A stretch of 64,000 bases of DNA from Dehalococcoidales bacterium (GCA_041656115.1 JBBAED010000001.1:62001-126000), one strand, 5' to 3'. Positions 50,711 through 60,511 are shown, counted from the first letter of the stretch. Notes: generated by a model from the sequence alone, not told the origin. A program made the numbers and translations.

Positions 50711-52408
50711 ATGCGCTTATCACAGTTATTCGGAAAGACTCAAAGGGAGATTCCGGCAGAAGCCGATACAGTCAGCCATCAACTGATGCTGCGTACCGGC
50801 ATGATTCGCCAGCTTACCGCCGGTGTTTATTCGTATTTACCGTTGGCGCTTCGTGCGTTGTATAAAATAGAAAATATTATCAGAGATGAAATGGACAAAG
50901 CCGGCGGGCAGGAAATATGTATGCCGGTCTTACAACCGATTGAACTCTGGGAAAAATCGGGTAGGGTTAGCGGATTTGGGAAAAATCTGTTCCGCTTATA
51001 TGACCGCAAAGAACGCGAATTGGCGCTGGGGCCCACTCATGAAGAAGTTGTGACCGATTTGGTTGGGCGCACCGTTCAGAGTTACCGTGAACTGCCTTTG
51101 CTTTTATACCAAATCCAAACCAAATTCCGTGACGAACTGCGTCCCAGAGGCGGGCTGGTACGCGTACGTGAATTTGTGATGAAAGACCTTTACAGTTTTG
51201 ATACCGATGCCGAAGGGTTAGATATCAGTTACCGTAAAATGGTTACCGCTTACGAAAATATCTTTGCCAGATGCGGGCTGCCGGTTATTATGATTGAAGC
51301 CGATAGCGGAGCAATCGGAGGCAAAGATTCCAATGAATTTATGGCCGTTTCCGAAATGGGCGAAGATGAAATTATCTACTGCAAAAATTGCGGGAATGCC
51401 GCTAATGCCGAAAAGGCAAAAAGTATCAAACCCGAAGCCAACAACGGCGAACCGCTGGCGACGGAGGAAGTTGCCACCCCCGGTTGTAAAACTATCGCAG
51501 AAGTGTGTAACTACTTGGGAATCGAACCGATAAATACGTTAAAAGCCGTTTTCTATGTTGCCGACGAAGAATTTATTTTTGTTTGTTTGCGCGGCGATAT
51601 AGATGTAAACGAAGTAAAATTAAAGAACCTTTTACGCTGTGCCGAACTAAGGCTGGCAACCGAAGAAGAAGTTACCGCCAAAGGGATAGTTGCCGGATTT
51701 GCATCGCCAATCGGGCTCAAGAACGTGAAAGTTGTGGTTGATGAATCGGTTGGCGTCGGAACAAACTTTGTTGCCGGCGGCAATAAAACCGATTTTCATA
51801 TTAAAAACGTCAACTTCCCCAGGGATTTTGAAGCTGATTTAATTGCCGATATTGCGCTGGCAGCCGTCGGTGACGGTTGTGCAAAATGCGGTTTCGAATT
51901 ATCTGTTGATCGCGGTATAGAGTTAGGGCATGTATTTAAACTGGGGACTTTCTTAAGCGAAAAGCTGGGAGCCTATTATATTGACGCAAACGGCGAATCA
52001 AAACCGATAGTGATGGGCTGTTACGGTATCGGTGTCGGCAGGTTAATGGCAGCCGCCATTGAGGTTAACCATGACGATAAAGGCATTATTTGGCCTAAAA
52101 ATATTGCCCCCTATCAGGTTCATATTTGCCCGCTATTTATGGAAAACTTACAAGTTGCCGAAAAAGCGGAGGAACTCTACAAAGAATTGGAACTCTGTGG
52201 CATAGAGGTACTTTACGATGACCGCAACGAATCTACCGGAATTAAATTTAACGATGCCGACCTTTTAGGAATTCCGCTGCGAATTACCGTTAGCCCGCGT
52301 TCACTGGAAAAAGGGTGCATCGAAATAAAGCGGCGTTCGGAAAAAACGGCGGAGCTTATTCCCGTTAACGAAGCGATTGAAAAGGTTAAGGCAATACTGG
52401 CGGGCTAG
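50711..52408 (+). CDS. proS: Prolyl-tRNA synthetase
   Basis: Class II aminoacyl-tRNA synthetase, bacterial form. Motif 2 region (FRDELRPRGGLVRVREFVMKDLYSF) and motif 3 (GCYGIGVGRLMAAAIE) are clear, as is the large editing (INS) domain between them (about residues 225-400), which removes Ala-tRNA(Pro). The anticodon-binding domain follows. 565 residues, normal length. A TATAAT about 80 bases upstream may be its -10. Ends in a short terminator. Confidence 0.97.
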   Translation: MRLSQLFGKTQREIPAEADTVSHQLMLRTGMIRQLTAGVYSYLPLALRALYKIENIIRDEMDKAGGQEICMPVLQPIELWEKSGRVSGFGKNLFRLYDRKERELALGPTHEEVVTDLVGRTVQSYRELPLLLYQIQTKFRDELRPRGGLVRVREFVMKDLYSFDTDAEGLDISYRKMVTAYENIFARCGLPVIMIEADSGAIGGKDSNEFMAVSEMGEDEIIYCKNCGNAANAEKAKSIKPEANNGEPLATEEVATPGCKTIAEVCNYLGIEPINTLKAVFYVADEEFIFVCLRGDIDVNEVKLKNLLRCAELRLATEEEVTAKGIVAGFASPIGLKNVKVVVDESVGVGTNFVAGGNKTDFHIKNVNFPRDFEADLIADIALAAVGDGCAKCGFELSVDRGIELGHVFKLGTFLSEKLGAYYIDANGESKPIVMGCYGIGVGRLMAAAIEVNHDDKGIIWPKNIAPYQVHICPLFMENLQVAEKAEELYKELELCGIEVLYDDRNESTGIKFNDADLLGIPLRITVSPRSLEKGCIEIKRRSEKTAELIPVNEAIEKVKAILAG

Positions 52409-52424
52409 CTCAGCCCGGCTTTTT
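52401..52424 (+). terminator. Weak intrinsic terminator overlapping the proS stop
   Basis: A 6-bp stem CGGGCT / AGCCCG with a five-base loop, followed by GCTTTTTCC and TTTTTT. Confidence 0.5.
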
Positions 52425-52491
52425 CCGATTTTTTGTTATTTATTGCTATAATAAAGACCTAAACATTACAAAAAAGGATGGGGAAATATTT

Positions 52492-52977
52492 ATGTTTGCA
52501 ATGTTTGCTAAATTAAAGAGATTTTTCTTCTCGGCATTAGTGGGAGCAATCGGAATCGGTGTGGCCGGAGTCCTTTTTGCATACCTCAACGGAATGGATG
52601 ACGGGAGCACTTTGCTATGGATTTTGGGGTGGCTTCTGATTGGTTTTATTGTTAACGTTACCATCGGATTTGTGGTAAGCGGTAATAAACTGTCTAAGTT
52701 TGTAATGTGGGGTATTATCGCCGGTGTTGTGGCCGGATTCTTATCGGCTGACCCGAGTTATGACCTTTGGATGAAAATGGGAATCATTGGGCTTACTCTC
52801 GGTATCGGAATCGGCATTGCCGGTGTTTCTTATACACCGCCGGCAGATAAAAAACCTGCACCGAAACAAAAAGAAGAGCCAAAAGATCCCAGAAATATCC
52901 CCTGTGATGAATGCGGTTCACTTGTAGCGGAAGACGACAACTTCTGCCACGAATGCGGCACCGAATTTGAAGAATAG
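52492..52977 (+). CDS. Membrane protein with C-terminal zinc ribbon
   Basis: A 161-residue protein with four hydrophobic helices (about residues 12-32, 40-60, 68-86 and 92-112), a Lys/Pro-rich linker (DKKPAPKQKEEPKDP) and a cytoplasmic-type double CxxC zinc ribbon (CDECGSLVAEDDNFCHECG) at the end. Such ribbons occur in many poorly known bacterial membrane proteins. Function unknown. It lies between proS and the convergent pheT, sharing a bidirectional terminator with the latter. Confidence 0.75.
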   Translation: MFAMFAKLKRFFFSALVGAIGIGVAGVLFAYLNGMDDGSTLLWILGWLLIGFIVNVTIGFVVSGNKLSKFVMWGIIAGVVAGFLSADPSYDLWMKMGIIGLTLGIGIGIAGVSYTPPADKKPAPKQKEEPKDPRNIPCDECGSLVAEDDNFCHECGTEFEE

Positions 52978-53004
52978 CTTCTAAAAAAATAGAACAAAAT
53001 GAAA

Positions 53005-53037
53005 ACGCCCTGCCGATAACCGACAGGGCGTAATTTT
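53005..53037. terminator. Bidirectional terminator between the zinc-ribbon gene and pheT
   Basis: An 8-bp stem ACGCCCTG / CAGGGCGT with T-runs on the plus side (AATTTTT) and A-rich sequence on the other side (AAAATGAAAA). Confidence 0.8.
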
Positions 53038-53053
53038 TACCGAAACAAACCGA

Positions 53054-55450
53054 TTACGCTCTTAATGTTACCCCAAGTGCGCCTTGCAGTTTTTTCAGGA
53101 TTTGCTCAAGGACTTTATCCACCGCGACATCGGTAAGCGTCTGCTCCGCGGATTGGAAAAGCAGTCTGTAAGCAACTGATTTTTTACCGGCCTCAACCTG
53201 CTTACCGGTATAAACATCAAAAAGGATTACTTCGTTTACCAAAGAAAACTTTTTAATGATATCGACAATCTGTTTATGGGTTACATTGTTATCCAAAACA
53301 AGGGCAATATCCCTAATCACGGACGGGAAACGAGCAATCGGTTTATAACCGCCGGAACGTAAAGCAAACGAGAGAAGCGTTGAAATATTCAGCTCAAACA
53401 TAAAGATCTTCCCGGTAATATCAAAGGCCGCAGCCACCTTGGGGTGGACCTCTCCGAGAACACCGATTTTACTGCCGCTAACAACAATTTCCGCCTGATG
53501 TCCGGGGCGTAAGCTGTCGTCGTCACTTGCTTTAAAATCCGCTCTGACATACAAAGAGGAAAGCAGGCTTTCCGCAACACCCTTTACCGTAAAGAAATCA
53601 AACGGCGGGGTATTAGTCGGCCAAACCTTTTCCTGCTCGGGATTATACATCAGCCCACAAAGGATTTCGGGTTCATTCGGCAGGTTATTATCACGCTTAA
53701 TATAAATGCGATTCAGTTCAAAAATGCGTACCGGGCCTTCTTCGTGCCTTAAATTGGATTCCAATATCGCTAAAAGCCCGCTTCGTAAATTGGTGCGCAG
53801 ATATTCTTGCTCGGCGCTCATTGCGTTGTACAATTTAACCGGTTCTTTTTGCAAAGCGTTTGAAGCATAAGCCTTCGCCAGCATTTCTACATTGGTTAAA
53901 GAATAGTTAATCACCTCATCAAAACCAAAACCGACTAAGGTTTGCCGTACACGGTTTTTGAGGTCCATCAAATAGTTCGGCTCCTGATGAGCAATCGAAC
54001 CGCTCAGAAGTGTAGTGGGAATATTTTCATAACCGATAATGCGTGCCAGCTCTTCGATAACATCAACTTCAATATTGATATCGCTGCGCCAGCAAGGGGC
54101 TTTAACCGAATATTCACTGTCGGATTCGATATTAACCTCAAATCCCAGCCCTTTAAGCGTGGCAAGCACTTGTTCGTTACTGAATTCAACACCGAGAATG
54201 CGTTTTATTTCACTGCGGCGCAAAATCAAGGGCTTTTGTTCGTATTTTTGCGGATAGACATCTACAATTCCCTTTGCCGCACAGCCGCCCGCGATTTGCA
54301 ATATCAGCTGAGTTGCGCGTCGCAGGGCGTAAACGGTTAAGTCGGGGCGAATCCCCCTCTCAAACCGCATACTGGCTTCGCTCACAAGCTTTAGGCTATG
54401 ACTGGTGTAATGAATACTTGCGGAATTGAAGTTAGCAGATTCGATTAGTATTGAAGCGGCATTTTCCGTTATATCGCTGTTTGCCCCGCCCATCACACCG
54501 GCAATCGCAACCGATTTTTCGCCGTCGGTAATCATTAATGTATTTTCGGTTAATTTACGCTCAACGTCGTCGAGTGTTCGGATAACTTCGCCACATTGGG
54601 CACGGCGAATAACTATTTTATTGGTTTTTATTTTATCGTAATCGAAACTGTGTAAGGGTTGCCCGTACTCCAACATTACGTAGTTTGTAATATCAACGAT
54701 ATTACTGATTGGGCGAATACCGCAAGCCGTTAAACGCTGCTTAAGCCATTCGGGCGATTCCTCTATTTTGACCCCGGTTATTAAACTTGCCGAATAGCGC
54801 GAGCATAAATCTTGGTCTGCGATTGATATTGAAACTTGCCCTTCTATCGCTTCACCGACTTCATCATAAGTTAAATCCGGTAGTTTCACTTTTTTATCGG
54901 TAATTGCCGCCACTTCCCAAGCAACACCGATTACGGACAGTAAATCGGGGCGGTTGGGGGTAACATCTATATCAAGAATAATATCGGAAAGAAACTCGGC
55001 TAAACCTTTCCCTAAAGGTGCTTCCGGCGCCAATACCAAAATCCCCTCATGTTCATCGGATAAGCCCAGTTCTCTTTCGGAACAAACCATACCGCAGGAT
55101 TCAACACCGCGAATCTTTGCCGGTTTTAGAATCGATTTTTCTCCGGTATATCCGTCAATCAAATTAGCGCCAATCGATGCATAGGCAATTTTATCGCCGA
55201 CGGTGAGGTTGGGGGCACCGCAAACTACTGTTTGCAGCCCGCTTCCGGTATCGACGGTGGCAAGTCTTAACCTATCGGCGTTGGGGTGGGGGTCAATAGC
55301 AGCAATTTGTCCGATAATAACGCCTTCCCAGCTTTCCCCGATATATCTGATTTCGGATTCGGTCCCCGACATTGTCAGCGCATGTGCCAACTCTTTGGGG
55401 GATAAATCTATATCTACATAATCTTTAAGCCACTTAATAGGTATCTTCAT
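53054..55450 (-). CDS. pheT: Phenylalanyl-tRNA synthetase beta subunit
   Basis: Beta subunit of the (alpha-beta)2 enzyme. Domains in order: B1 (MKIPIKWLKDYVDIDL), tRNA-binding EMAP-like domain (about 40-150), B3/B4 editing domain (about 210-380), B5 (about 405-475, DVTPNRPDLL lies earlier), catalytic-like core and the C-terminal FDX-ACB anticodon-binding domain (FPSVIRDIALVLDNNVTHKQI). 798 residues, normal. The start is 2 bases after the pheS stop. Confidence 0.97.
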   Translation of the reverse strand: MKIPIKWLKDYVDIDLSPKELAHALTMSGTESEIRYIGESWEGVIIGQIAAIDPHPNADRLRLATVDTGSGLQTVVCGAPNLTVGDKIAYASIGANLIDGYTGEKSILKPAKIRGVESCGMVCSERELGLSDEHEGILVLAPEAPLGKGLAEFLSDIILDIDVTPNRPDLLSVIGVAWEVAAITDKKVKLPDLTYDEVGEAIEGQVSISIADQDLCSRYSASLITGVKIEESPEWLKQRLTACGIRPISNIVDITNYVMLEYGQPLHSFDYDKIKTNKIVIRRAQCGEVIRTLDDVERKLTENTLMITDGEKSVAIAGVMGGANSDITENAASILIESANFNSASIHYTSHSLKLVSEASMRFERGIRPDLTVYALRRATQLILQIAGGCAAKGIVDVYPQKYEQKPLILRRSEIKRILGVEFSNEQVLATLKGLGFEVNIESDSEYSVKAPCWRSDINIEVDVIEELARIIGYENIPTTLLSGSIAHQEPNYLMDLKNRVRQTLVGFGFDEVINYSLTNVEMLAKAYASNALQKEPVKLYNAMSAEQEYLRTNLRSGLLAILESNLRHEEGPVRIFELNRIYIKRDNNLPNEPEILCGLMYNPEQEKVWPTNTPPFDFFTVKGVAESLLSSLYVRADFKASDDDSLRPGHQAEIVVSGSKIGVLGEVHPKVAAAFDITGKIFMFELNISTLLSFALRSGGYKPIARFPSVIRDIALVLDNNVTHKQIVDIIKKFSLVNEVILFDVYTGKQVEAGKKSVAYRLLFQSAEQTLTDVAVDKVLEQILKKLQGALGVTLRA

Positions 55451-55452
55451 AA

Positions 55453-56493
55453 TTAAAACTGCCTCAAAAATCTAAGGTCGTTGCCGTAAAAGAGCCGTAT
55501 GTCGTCTATTCCGTAACGTAACATCGGAATCCTTTCAATACCCATACCAAAAGCAAATCCGCTGTAAACGGTCGGGTCGATTCCAACCCCTTCCAAAACC
55601 CTCGGATGAACCATTCCGGCACCGAGTATCTCCAGCCAGCCGCTGTTACTACATACGCGGCAGCCGACACCTTTACAAACAATACATTCGATTGACATCT
55701 CCACACCGGGTTCAACAAACGGGAAGAAATCGCAGCGGAAACGTGCTTTGCGATCCGAACCGAAATAACGGCGGACAAATTCGTAAAGTGTGCCCTTTAA
55801 GTCTGCTAAAGTAATCCCTTTATCGACTGCCAATCCTTCAATTTGGGTAAACATTGGGATATGGGTGGCATCAATCGCCTCATATCTGTAAACCTTACCG
55901 GGAACAACAATCCGCAGCGGCGGCTCGATTTGCTCCATTACACGGACCTGCATCGGCGAGGTATGAGTCCTAAGAAGCATCGGCCGTTCGCCCTGTTCGT
56001 TCTCATAATCCACCCAAAGTGTCTGCATATTATCGCGCGCCGGATGTTCTTTGGGGATATTAAGCATATCGAAGTTATAACGGTCCCATTCTACTTCGGG
56101 GCCCTCGACAACCTGAAAACCCATCGAAATAAATATGCGGCACATTTCATCGATAACTTGTGAAATGGGGTGTAGCTGCCCAATCGGCGGCTTGCGCCCC
56201 GGCAGTGAGATATCAATGGCTTCTTCGCCTTTGGCGGAAACCATTTTTTCACCAAGCACGGTTTCTTTTTCTTTTAAGATGGCTTCCAGTTCCTGCTTAA
56301 GCTGATTGGCGCGACCGCCAACGGTCTTCTTTTCTTCAATAGATAAGGCTGCCAGCCCACGCAAGACCTCATTAAGCCTGCTTTTTTTGCCCATATATTG
56401 AACCCGCCATAAATCCAGTTTTTTGTTGTCGTCTATGGCGTCAAGTTCGCAAACGGCTTGCTGTTTCAGTTCTTCCAGTTGTTCTAAAATACT
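55453..56493 (-). CDS. pheS: Phenylalanyl-tRNA synthetase alpha subunit
   Basis: Catalytic subunit. Family motifs are visible: GRKPPIGQLHPISQVIDEM, the motif 2 region LLRTHTSPMQVRVM, FEQ-type TQIEGLAVDKGIT, and the C-terminal FAFGMGIERIPMLRYGI. The start is placed at MSILEQLEELKQQA (346 residues), where the family's N-terminal coiled coil begins. The frame extends 47 codons further into repeat-like sequence and is rejected. The ribosome site is weak. Confidence 0.95.
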   Translation of the reverse strand, partial: SILEQLEELKQQAVCELDAIDDNKKLDLWRVQYMGKKSRLNEVLRGLAALSIEEKKTVGGRANQLKQELEAILKEKETVLGEKMVSAKGEEAIDISLPGRKPPIGQLHPISQVIDEMCRIFISMGFQVVEGPEVEWDRYNFDMLNIPKEHPARDNMQTLWVDYENEQGERPMLLRTHTSPMQVRVMEQIEPPLRIVVPGKVYRYEAIDATHIPMFTQIEGLAVDKGITLADLKGTLYEFVRRYFGSDRKARFRCDFFPFVEPGVEMSIECIVCKGVGCRVCSNSGWLEILGAGMVHPRVLEGVGIDPTVYSGFAFGMGIERIPMLRYGIDDIRLFYGNDLRFLRQF

Positions 56494-56618
56494 CATTTTC
56501 TTTAATTCTTGCTTTGTTTTTATTTGAGGATTATATGCCATTGTGACTGGGAGGGTCAAATTCTGAGAGGTTTTGTTTAGAGTTATGTTGCTTTTTGTTG
56601 TCTTGGGCGCTCTTTTTA

Positions 56619-57373
56619 TCATTCTGAGTACCATCTCATTTGTCTTTGCGAGCGCAGCGAAGCAATCTCTAATAAATCAAGAGGTATTCATTTGTTGGAG
56701 ATTGCCACGTCACTCGCCTAAAGGCTCGTTCCTCGCAAAGACGTTACTATTATTGTCATTCTGAGCTTGTCGAATAATCTGGGGGTTAGCGGATAGTGTA
56801 GTGTTCGGTAACGTATTTTAGGACAGGACTATGTCTCTTTTTTGATTCTGAGGGTACCTCATAGTCTATATTTCTCGTCCTCTTAGATCCTTCATTTCAT
56901 TCAGGATGACAAAGAGGAAAAGCAAGGTGACAAAAAAAGCCCGTTCGCCCTGAGCTTGTCGAAGGGTCCAACGAACGGGTGAAAACGAAGATTACCATCC
57001 GACCGCCGTTATGGTTCGACAGGCTCACCACGAACGGCTGAGGTATTTCTTTTTGTCTTTGCGAGTGCAGCGAAGCAATCTCTAATAAATCAAGAGGTAT
57101 TCATTTGTTGGAGATTGCCACGTCACTCGCCTGACGGCTCATTCCTCGCAAAGACGTTTATAACTTGTCATTCTGAGCATAGCGAAGAATCTAGGGGTTA
57201 GCGAATAGTGCAGCGTTCGGCAATGGATTTTATGGTAGGACGATGCCTCTTTCGTAATTCCGAGGCAACCTAATAGCCTACATTTCCCGTCCTCTTAGAT
57301 CCTTCATTTCATTCAGGATGACAAGGGCGAGATTGCCATGTCACTTGCCTAAAGGCTCACTCCTCGCAAAGAC
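56619..57373. repeat. Repeat cluster 4 (reverse orientation: A, B, C, A, B, A)
   Basis: All modules are inverted relative to the other clusters: a B end (56619-56629), A (56642-56742), B (56754-56911), C (56941-57039), A (57055-57155), B (57166-57323) and a half A (57330-57373). It lies between pheS and the terminator of the IPT/TIG gene. The 94 bases between pheS and the cluster would hold the pheST promoter; none recognised. Confidence 0.9.
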
Positions 57374-57389
57374 AGTATCGTTTCCTCAT

Positions 57390-57423
57390 AAAAAATTACC
57401 CCCTCGTTTTCAGAGGGGGTAAT
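57390..57423 (-). terminator. Intrinsic terminator after the IPT/TIG gene
   Basis: An 11-bp stem ATTACCCCCTC / GAGGGGGTAAT with a 7-base loop and, in the minus direction, a T-run (plus-strand A at 57390-57394). Confidence 0.9.
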
Positions 57424-57454
57424 TGATTTCGAATTCTAAATTCAGTTCGGGTTT

Positions 57455-59917
57455 TTAGTAGGAGCTGTAGGCCATTCTTCTGCCCAACCAGACAGCAAAG
57501 ATAAATACAACCACAACACCGAGGCCAACCCAAAGCCATGTTAACCAGGCGGGGAATCCACCGCCGACTACAAACGTGTTCACCGCGGAAGGGGATGAAG
57601 CGTTACCGGCAGCATCGGTAGCAATCACTCTCCAGTAATAGTGCCCGTTATCAGCCAGTTTTGCCAGTTTTTCGGCATCGGTTAGGGTATAAGTTGTGTT
57701 TGATAAATTGCGCTCAATTACTTTACTGTTGAAATTGCTATCGGTTGCAATCTGCAAGGTATAAGTTATCGGCAGGCTCAAATCGCTAACCGCACCCCAT
57801 TCAAAAGTAACAATCCCTTTCTGTTTGGTGGTGCTTAACGGAGACGTCAATGCCGGTGCGGGGGGCGGGGTTGTTTCCATATCAAAAGTTAATTCAACTG
57901 AAGCGATACTGTCGGTTACCCCAATTGCATTCTCACCGCCGTGGCTGGCCGGAATAATAAAGGCAACATTAAAATTGCCTGCGGAGCCAACAACAATCGG
58001 AGTGGATGATTGTAAGGCAGCACCATTGTAAGTAATGGTAACGCTCTTGTTGGGGGTAAAACCTTCACCCTTAATAGTAACCTGATTGCCAACGTTGCCG
58101 CCGGTCGGACTGATTGTAGCGCTGGCGTTAACCGTAAATTTGACAACTTTAGCGGTAGTCCCATCACTAATAATAAGGGTCTGTTCACCGCCGGCAATCG
58201 AAGGAATTATGAACCCGGCAGCAAAGCTGCCATCGCCATCAACAAGCGCTTCATTTACTTTATTGTCACCAATCATAAGCGTTGCTTTTTTGCCTGCCGC
58301 AAAATAAGAACCGGTAACGATAATCATATCGCCGACTTCACCTTGGTTGACATCTAAGGTAACGGAAGGCTCAACTATATTGAATTCAACGCTTTTTACG
58401 GAACCGGCTGTGACGGTTACATCGTATTTACCGGGGCTCTTTGCGGGAACAATGAAGTTTAACGAGAAACTGCCCTTTGCGCCGGTAGTCACGTCACCGC
58501 CGTTTATGTCGATATCGTTGTCTCCGAATTCCAAACCAATATTCGTACTGGCAGCAAAACCGTTACCTTCAACAGTAATTTTCATTCCACCGATACCCTC
58601 GGTTTTGTTTATATTTAATTTGGGTTCGACGGTAAAGCTCTTTTCGACGTTACCGACTTTAATTGAATGAACATTGCAAGTACTCTCGGGGATAATAATA
58701 TCTTTGGTAAACTTTCCGGAAGTACTGACAGTGGCGGTACCGACAGATACGCCGTCAAACAGGATGGTAACTGTGCTTCCGGAAGTGAAAGTATTGCCGT
58801 TTACGGTAATTGTATCGCCAACGTTTCCTTTATTTTTACTTAATTCAATTACGGAATTTAAAAGGATTTCAAAATGCCCGGTATAATTAATCGAGCTTTT
58901 ATTGCTATCCTCAGCTTTAATTGCATAAGAACCGGGGAGCGTAGTTTCGGGAATAACATAGGTAACGGTAAAAGAACCAAAATTATTTGTTCTTTTGTAG
59001 GTGCTGTCAACGAGCCATGTTATTTCGGTAGGGGATATAATTGTCCCGTTAAGGAAGAAATTTACACCGCTCCTGTAATCAAATCCTGTACCTTTAATGG
59101 TAAGCAATGTACCTGCTTGGCAAACATCGGGCGTTATCGATAAAGATGCCTTTACCGTGTACTTAAACTCAAAGGTTGCTTGAGAATCTTCACCGGTAAC
59201 TTTAACTTTTTGTTCACCGTTTACTGCATCAGGAACTAAAAGTTCTAAATTGAATGAACCGTCGATACCCGTCCAAGGCTCTCCTATTTCACTGGTTATA
59301 TCTCTGCCGGCAAATGTCACTATCAGGGCTTCGTCTTTGGCAAAGCCGGTACCGGAAATCACAACTTCATCACCGACAAACCCGCTGGTAGTATCGATTG
59401 ATGCCGATGCAATGCCGTGCATATAAAATTCGGTAACATATAATATTTTAGTACCTTTGCTTTCCTCAACAACCCCGGATGCAGGCGTGTATTCTGTGAC
59501 ATAGAGATAATAAGTTCCGCCGTGCATAGTGTGCAGTTTGTCTGCACCGTCAGTTAAACTGCTGGGAATTGTTAAAGTGTTAACAAAGGCACTGTCACCG
59601 GGTGAAGTGCTTAGAATACCAACCCATTCTTTATAGGCTTTAACTTCGGTATCAATATCGTCCCCAACCTTGGCTTTCTGACTGGAGAAAAACAGAGAAA
59701 ATCTATGTGCTTGGGAACCGGTTAGTGTAACCGAAAAATTGTCGCCTTTTACACCCTCCGATTTGTTGTAATAGGTGTTGTTGGTAGCATTCCCTTGAAT
59801 ATTTTTAATAACCAGACTGCTAACAGTCGCCGCCGAAGCAATAGAGGCCGGAAGAGCCGTCAGCATCAACGCCAACGTAATAAACACCCCCAGCACTCGT
59901 AACATTTTCTTTTTCAC
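57455..59917 (-). CDS. Cell-surface protein with IPT/TIG repeats and C-terminal membrane anchor
   Basis: An 820-residue exported protein: signal peptide (KKKMLRVLGVFITLALMLTALPASIASA, cleavage about residue 31), a first region of about 130 residues, then about six IPT/TIG-like immunoglobulin repeats of 80-90 residues each starting like GNVGDTITVNG or GNVGNQVTIKG, a fibronectin-III-like domain (about 690-785, YTLQIATDSNF...YYWRVIATD) and one C-terminal helix with a short basic tail (GRRMAYSSY). The GTG start at 59917 has GGGGAGG 7 bases upstream. Likely an S-layer or major surface component; role inferred. Confidence 0.85.
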   Translation of the reverse strand: MKKKMLRVLGVFITLALMLTALPASIASAATVSSLVIKNIQGNATNNTYYNKSEGVKGDNFSVTLTGSQAHRFSLFFSSQKAKVGDDIDTEVKAYKEWVGILSTSPGDSAFVNTLTIPSSLTDGADKLHTMHGGTYYLYVTEYTPASGVVEESKGTKILYVTEFYMHGIASASIDTTSGFVGDEVVISGTGFAKDEALIVTFAGRDITSEIGEPWTGIDGSFNLELLVPDAVNGEQKVKVTGEDSQATFEFKYTVKASLSITPDVCQAGTLLTIKGTGFDYRSGVNFFLNGTIISPTEITWLVDSTYKRTNNFGSFTVTYVIPETTLPGSYAIKAEDSNKSSINYTGHFEILLNSVIELSKNKGNVGDTITVNGNTFTSGSTVTILFDGVSVGTATVSTSGKFTKDIIIPESTCNVHSIKVGNVEKSFTVEPKLNINKTEGIGGMKITVEGNGFAASTNIGLEFGDNDIDINGGDVTTGAKGSFSLNFIVPAKSPGKYDVTVTAGSVKSVEFNIVEPSVTLDVNQGEVGDMIIVTGSYFAAGKKATLMIGDNKVNEALVDGDGSFAAGFIIPSIAGGEQTLIISDGTTAKVVKFTVNASATISPTGGNVGNQVTIKGEGFTPNKSVTITYNGAALQSSTPIVVGSAGNFNVAFIIPASHGGENAIGVTDSIASVELTFDMETTPPPAPALTSPLSTTKQKGIVTFEWGAVSDLSLPITYTLQIATDSNFNSKVIERNLSNTTYTLTDAEKLAKLADNGHYYWRVIATDAAGNASSPSAVNTFVVGGGFPAWLTWLWVGLGVVVVFIFAVWLGRRMAYSSY

Positions 59918-59985
59918 TAATTTCCTCCCCAATAAAATTCTCGACAATCAATTCTTGTGTTTTATATCTGTTTTTGTTGTTATAC

Positions 59986-60014
59986 AGAATAAACGTATGA
60001 GCCTTTTTTGTCAA
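59986..60014 (-). promoter_or_regulatory. Promoter of the IPT/TIG surface protein gene
   Basis: TTGACA, 17-base spacer, TATTCT on the minus strand; about 60 bases of leader before the GTG. A near-consensus promoter, consistent with high expression. Confidence 0.75.
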
Positions 60015-60118
60015 GCTAATCCATACGTAATTAATAACGTCCGCGGCTATAAAAAGTTACCTTTTTGGCAATAATATTTTTTGCCGTCCGCTTGTGACAG
60101 GACGTTATTGACCTATTT

Positions 60119-60132
60119 AGAACATTTGTGCT
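60119..60132 (+). promoter_or_regulatory. LexA-like operator of the portal-capsid operon
   Basis: AGAACATTTGTGCT, an imperfect palindrome resembling GAAC-N4-GTTC LexA boxes. It matches 13 of 14 bases of the site before the terminase genes and lies 58 bases before the first gene of the operon, a similar distance. Confidence 0.6.
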
Positions 60133-60190
60133 ATTTTTATACCACTCGGCAAGATATGAGCTGAAGGAATAGATTACGGAGTTGTAAGTT

Positions 60191-60511
60191 ATGGATATAG
60201 ATTTACCCGCTAACGCTGAGTCGGACCCGCTCCCCGAAAATTACCATTACAGAGATGAAGGCTGCGAGCTCGCCAATTCCTGCTTAAACTGCCCTTTCCC
60301 GCAATGCGTTCTCGAGGAAACGGGCGGAATAAGGAAGTTTCTCAAGGAACAGCGAAACAATGAAATTATAATCCTCTATAACAACGAAAAAAGGGATGTT
60401 AAGGAACTGGCGGTTATCTTTAAATTAAGCGTACGCACTATCCAAAGGGCGCTCGCAAACCGACGGCAAGCACACCTGAGCACAACTCGAAAGGAGACCA
60501 ATGACAAATAA
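60191..60511 (+). CDS. Small HTH protein with Cys cluster, phage-module regulator
   Basis: A 106-residue protein. The N-terminal half has a four-Cys motif (CELANSCLNCPFPQC, residues about 30-44) that could bind zinc or an iron-sulphur cluster; the C-terminal half has a helix-turn-helix (VKELAVIFKLSVRTIQRAL, about 71-89). No named family recognised. It is the first gene after the LexA-like operator and overlaps the portal gene by 11 bases, so it is likely a regulator of, or a packaging factor for, the phage head genes. Confidence 0.75.
   Translation: MDIDLPANAESDPLPENYHYRDEGCELANSCLNCPFPQCVLEETGGIRKFLKEQRNNEIIILYNNEKRDVKELAVIFKLSVRTIQRALANRRQAHLSTTRKETNDK

Noticed and set aside
56494..56634. 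47-residue N-terminal extension of pheS
   Set aside because: It leaves the family start, has no ribosome site and its first codons run into degraded repeat sequence.
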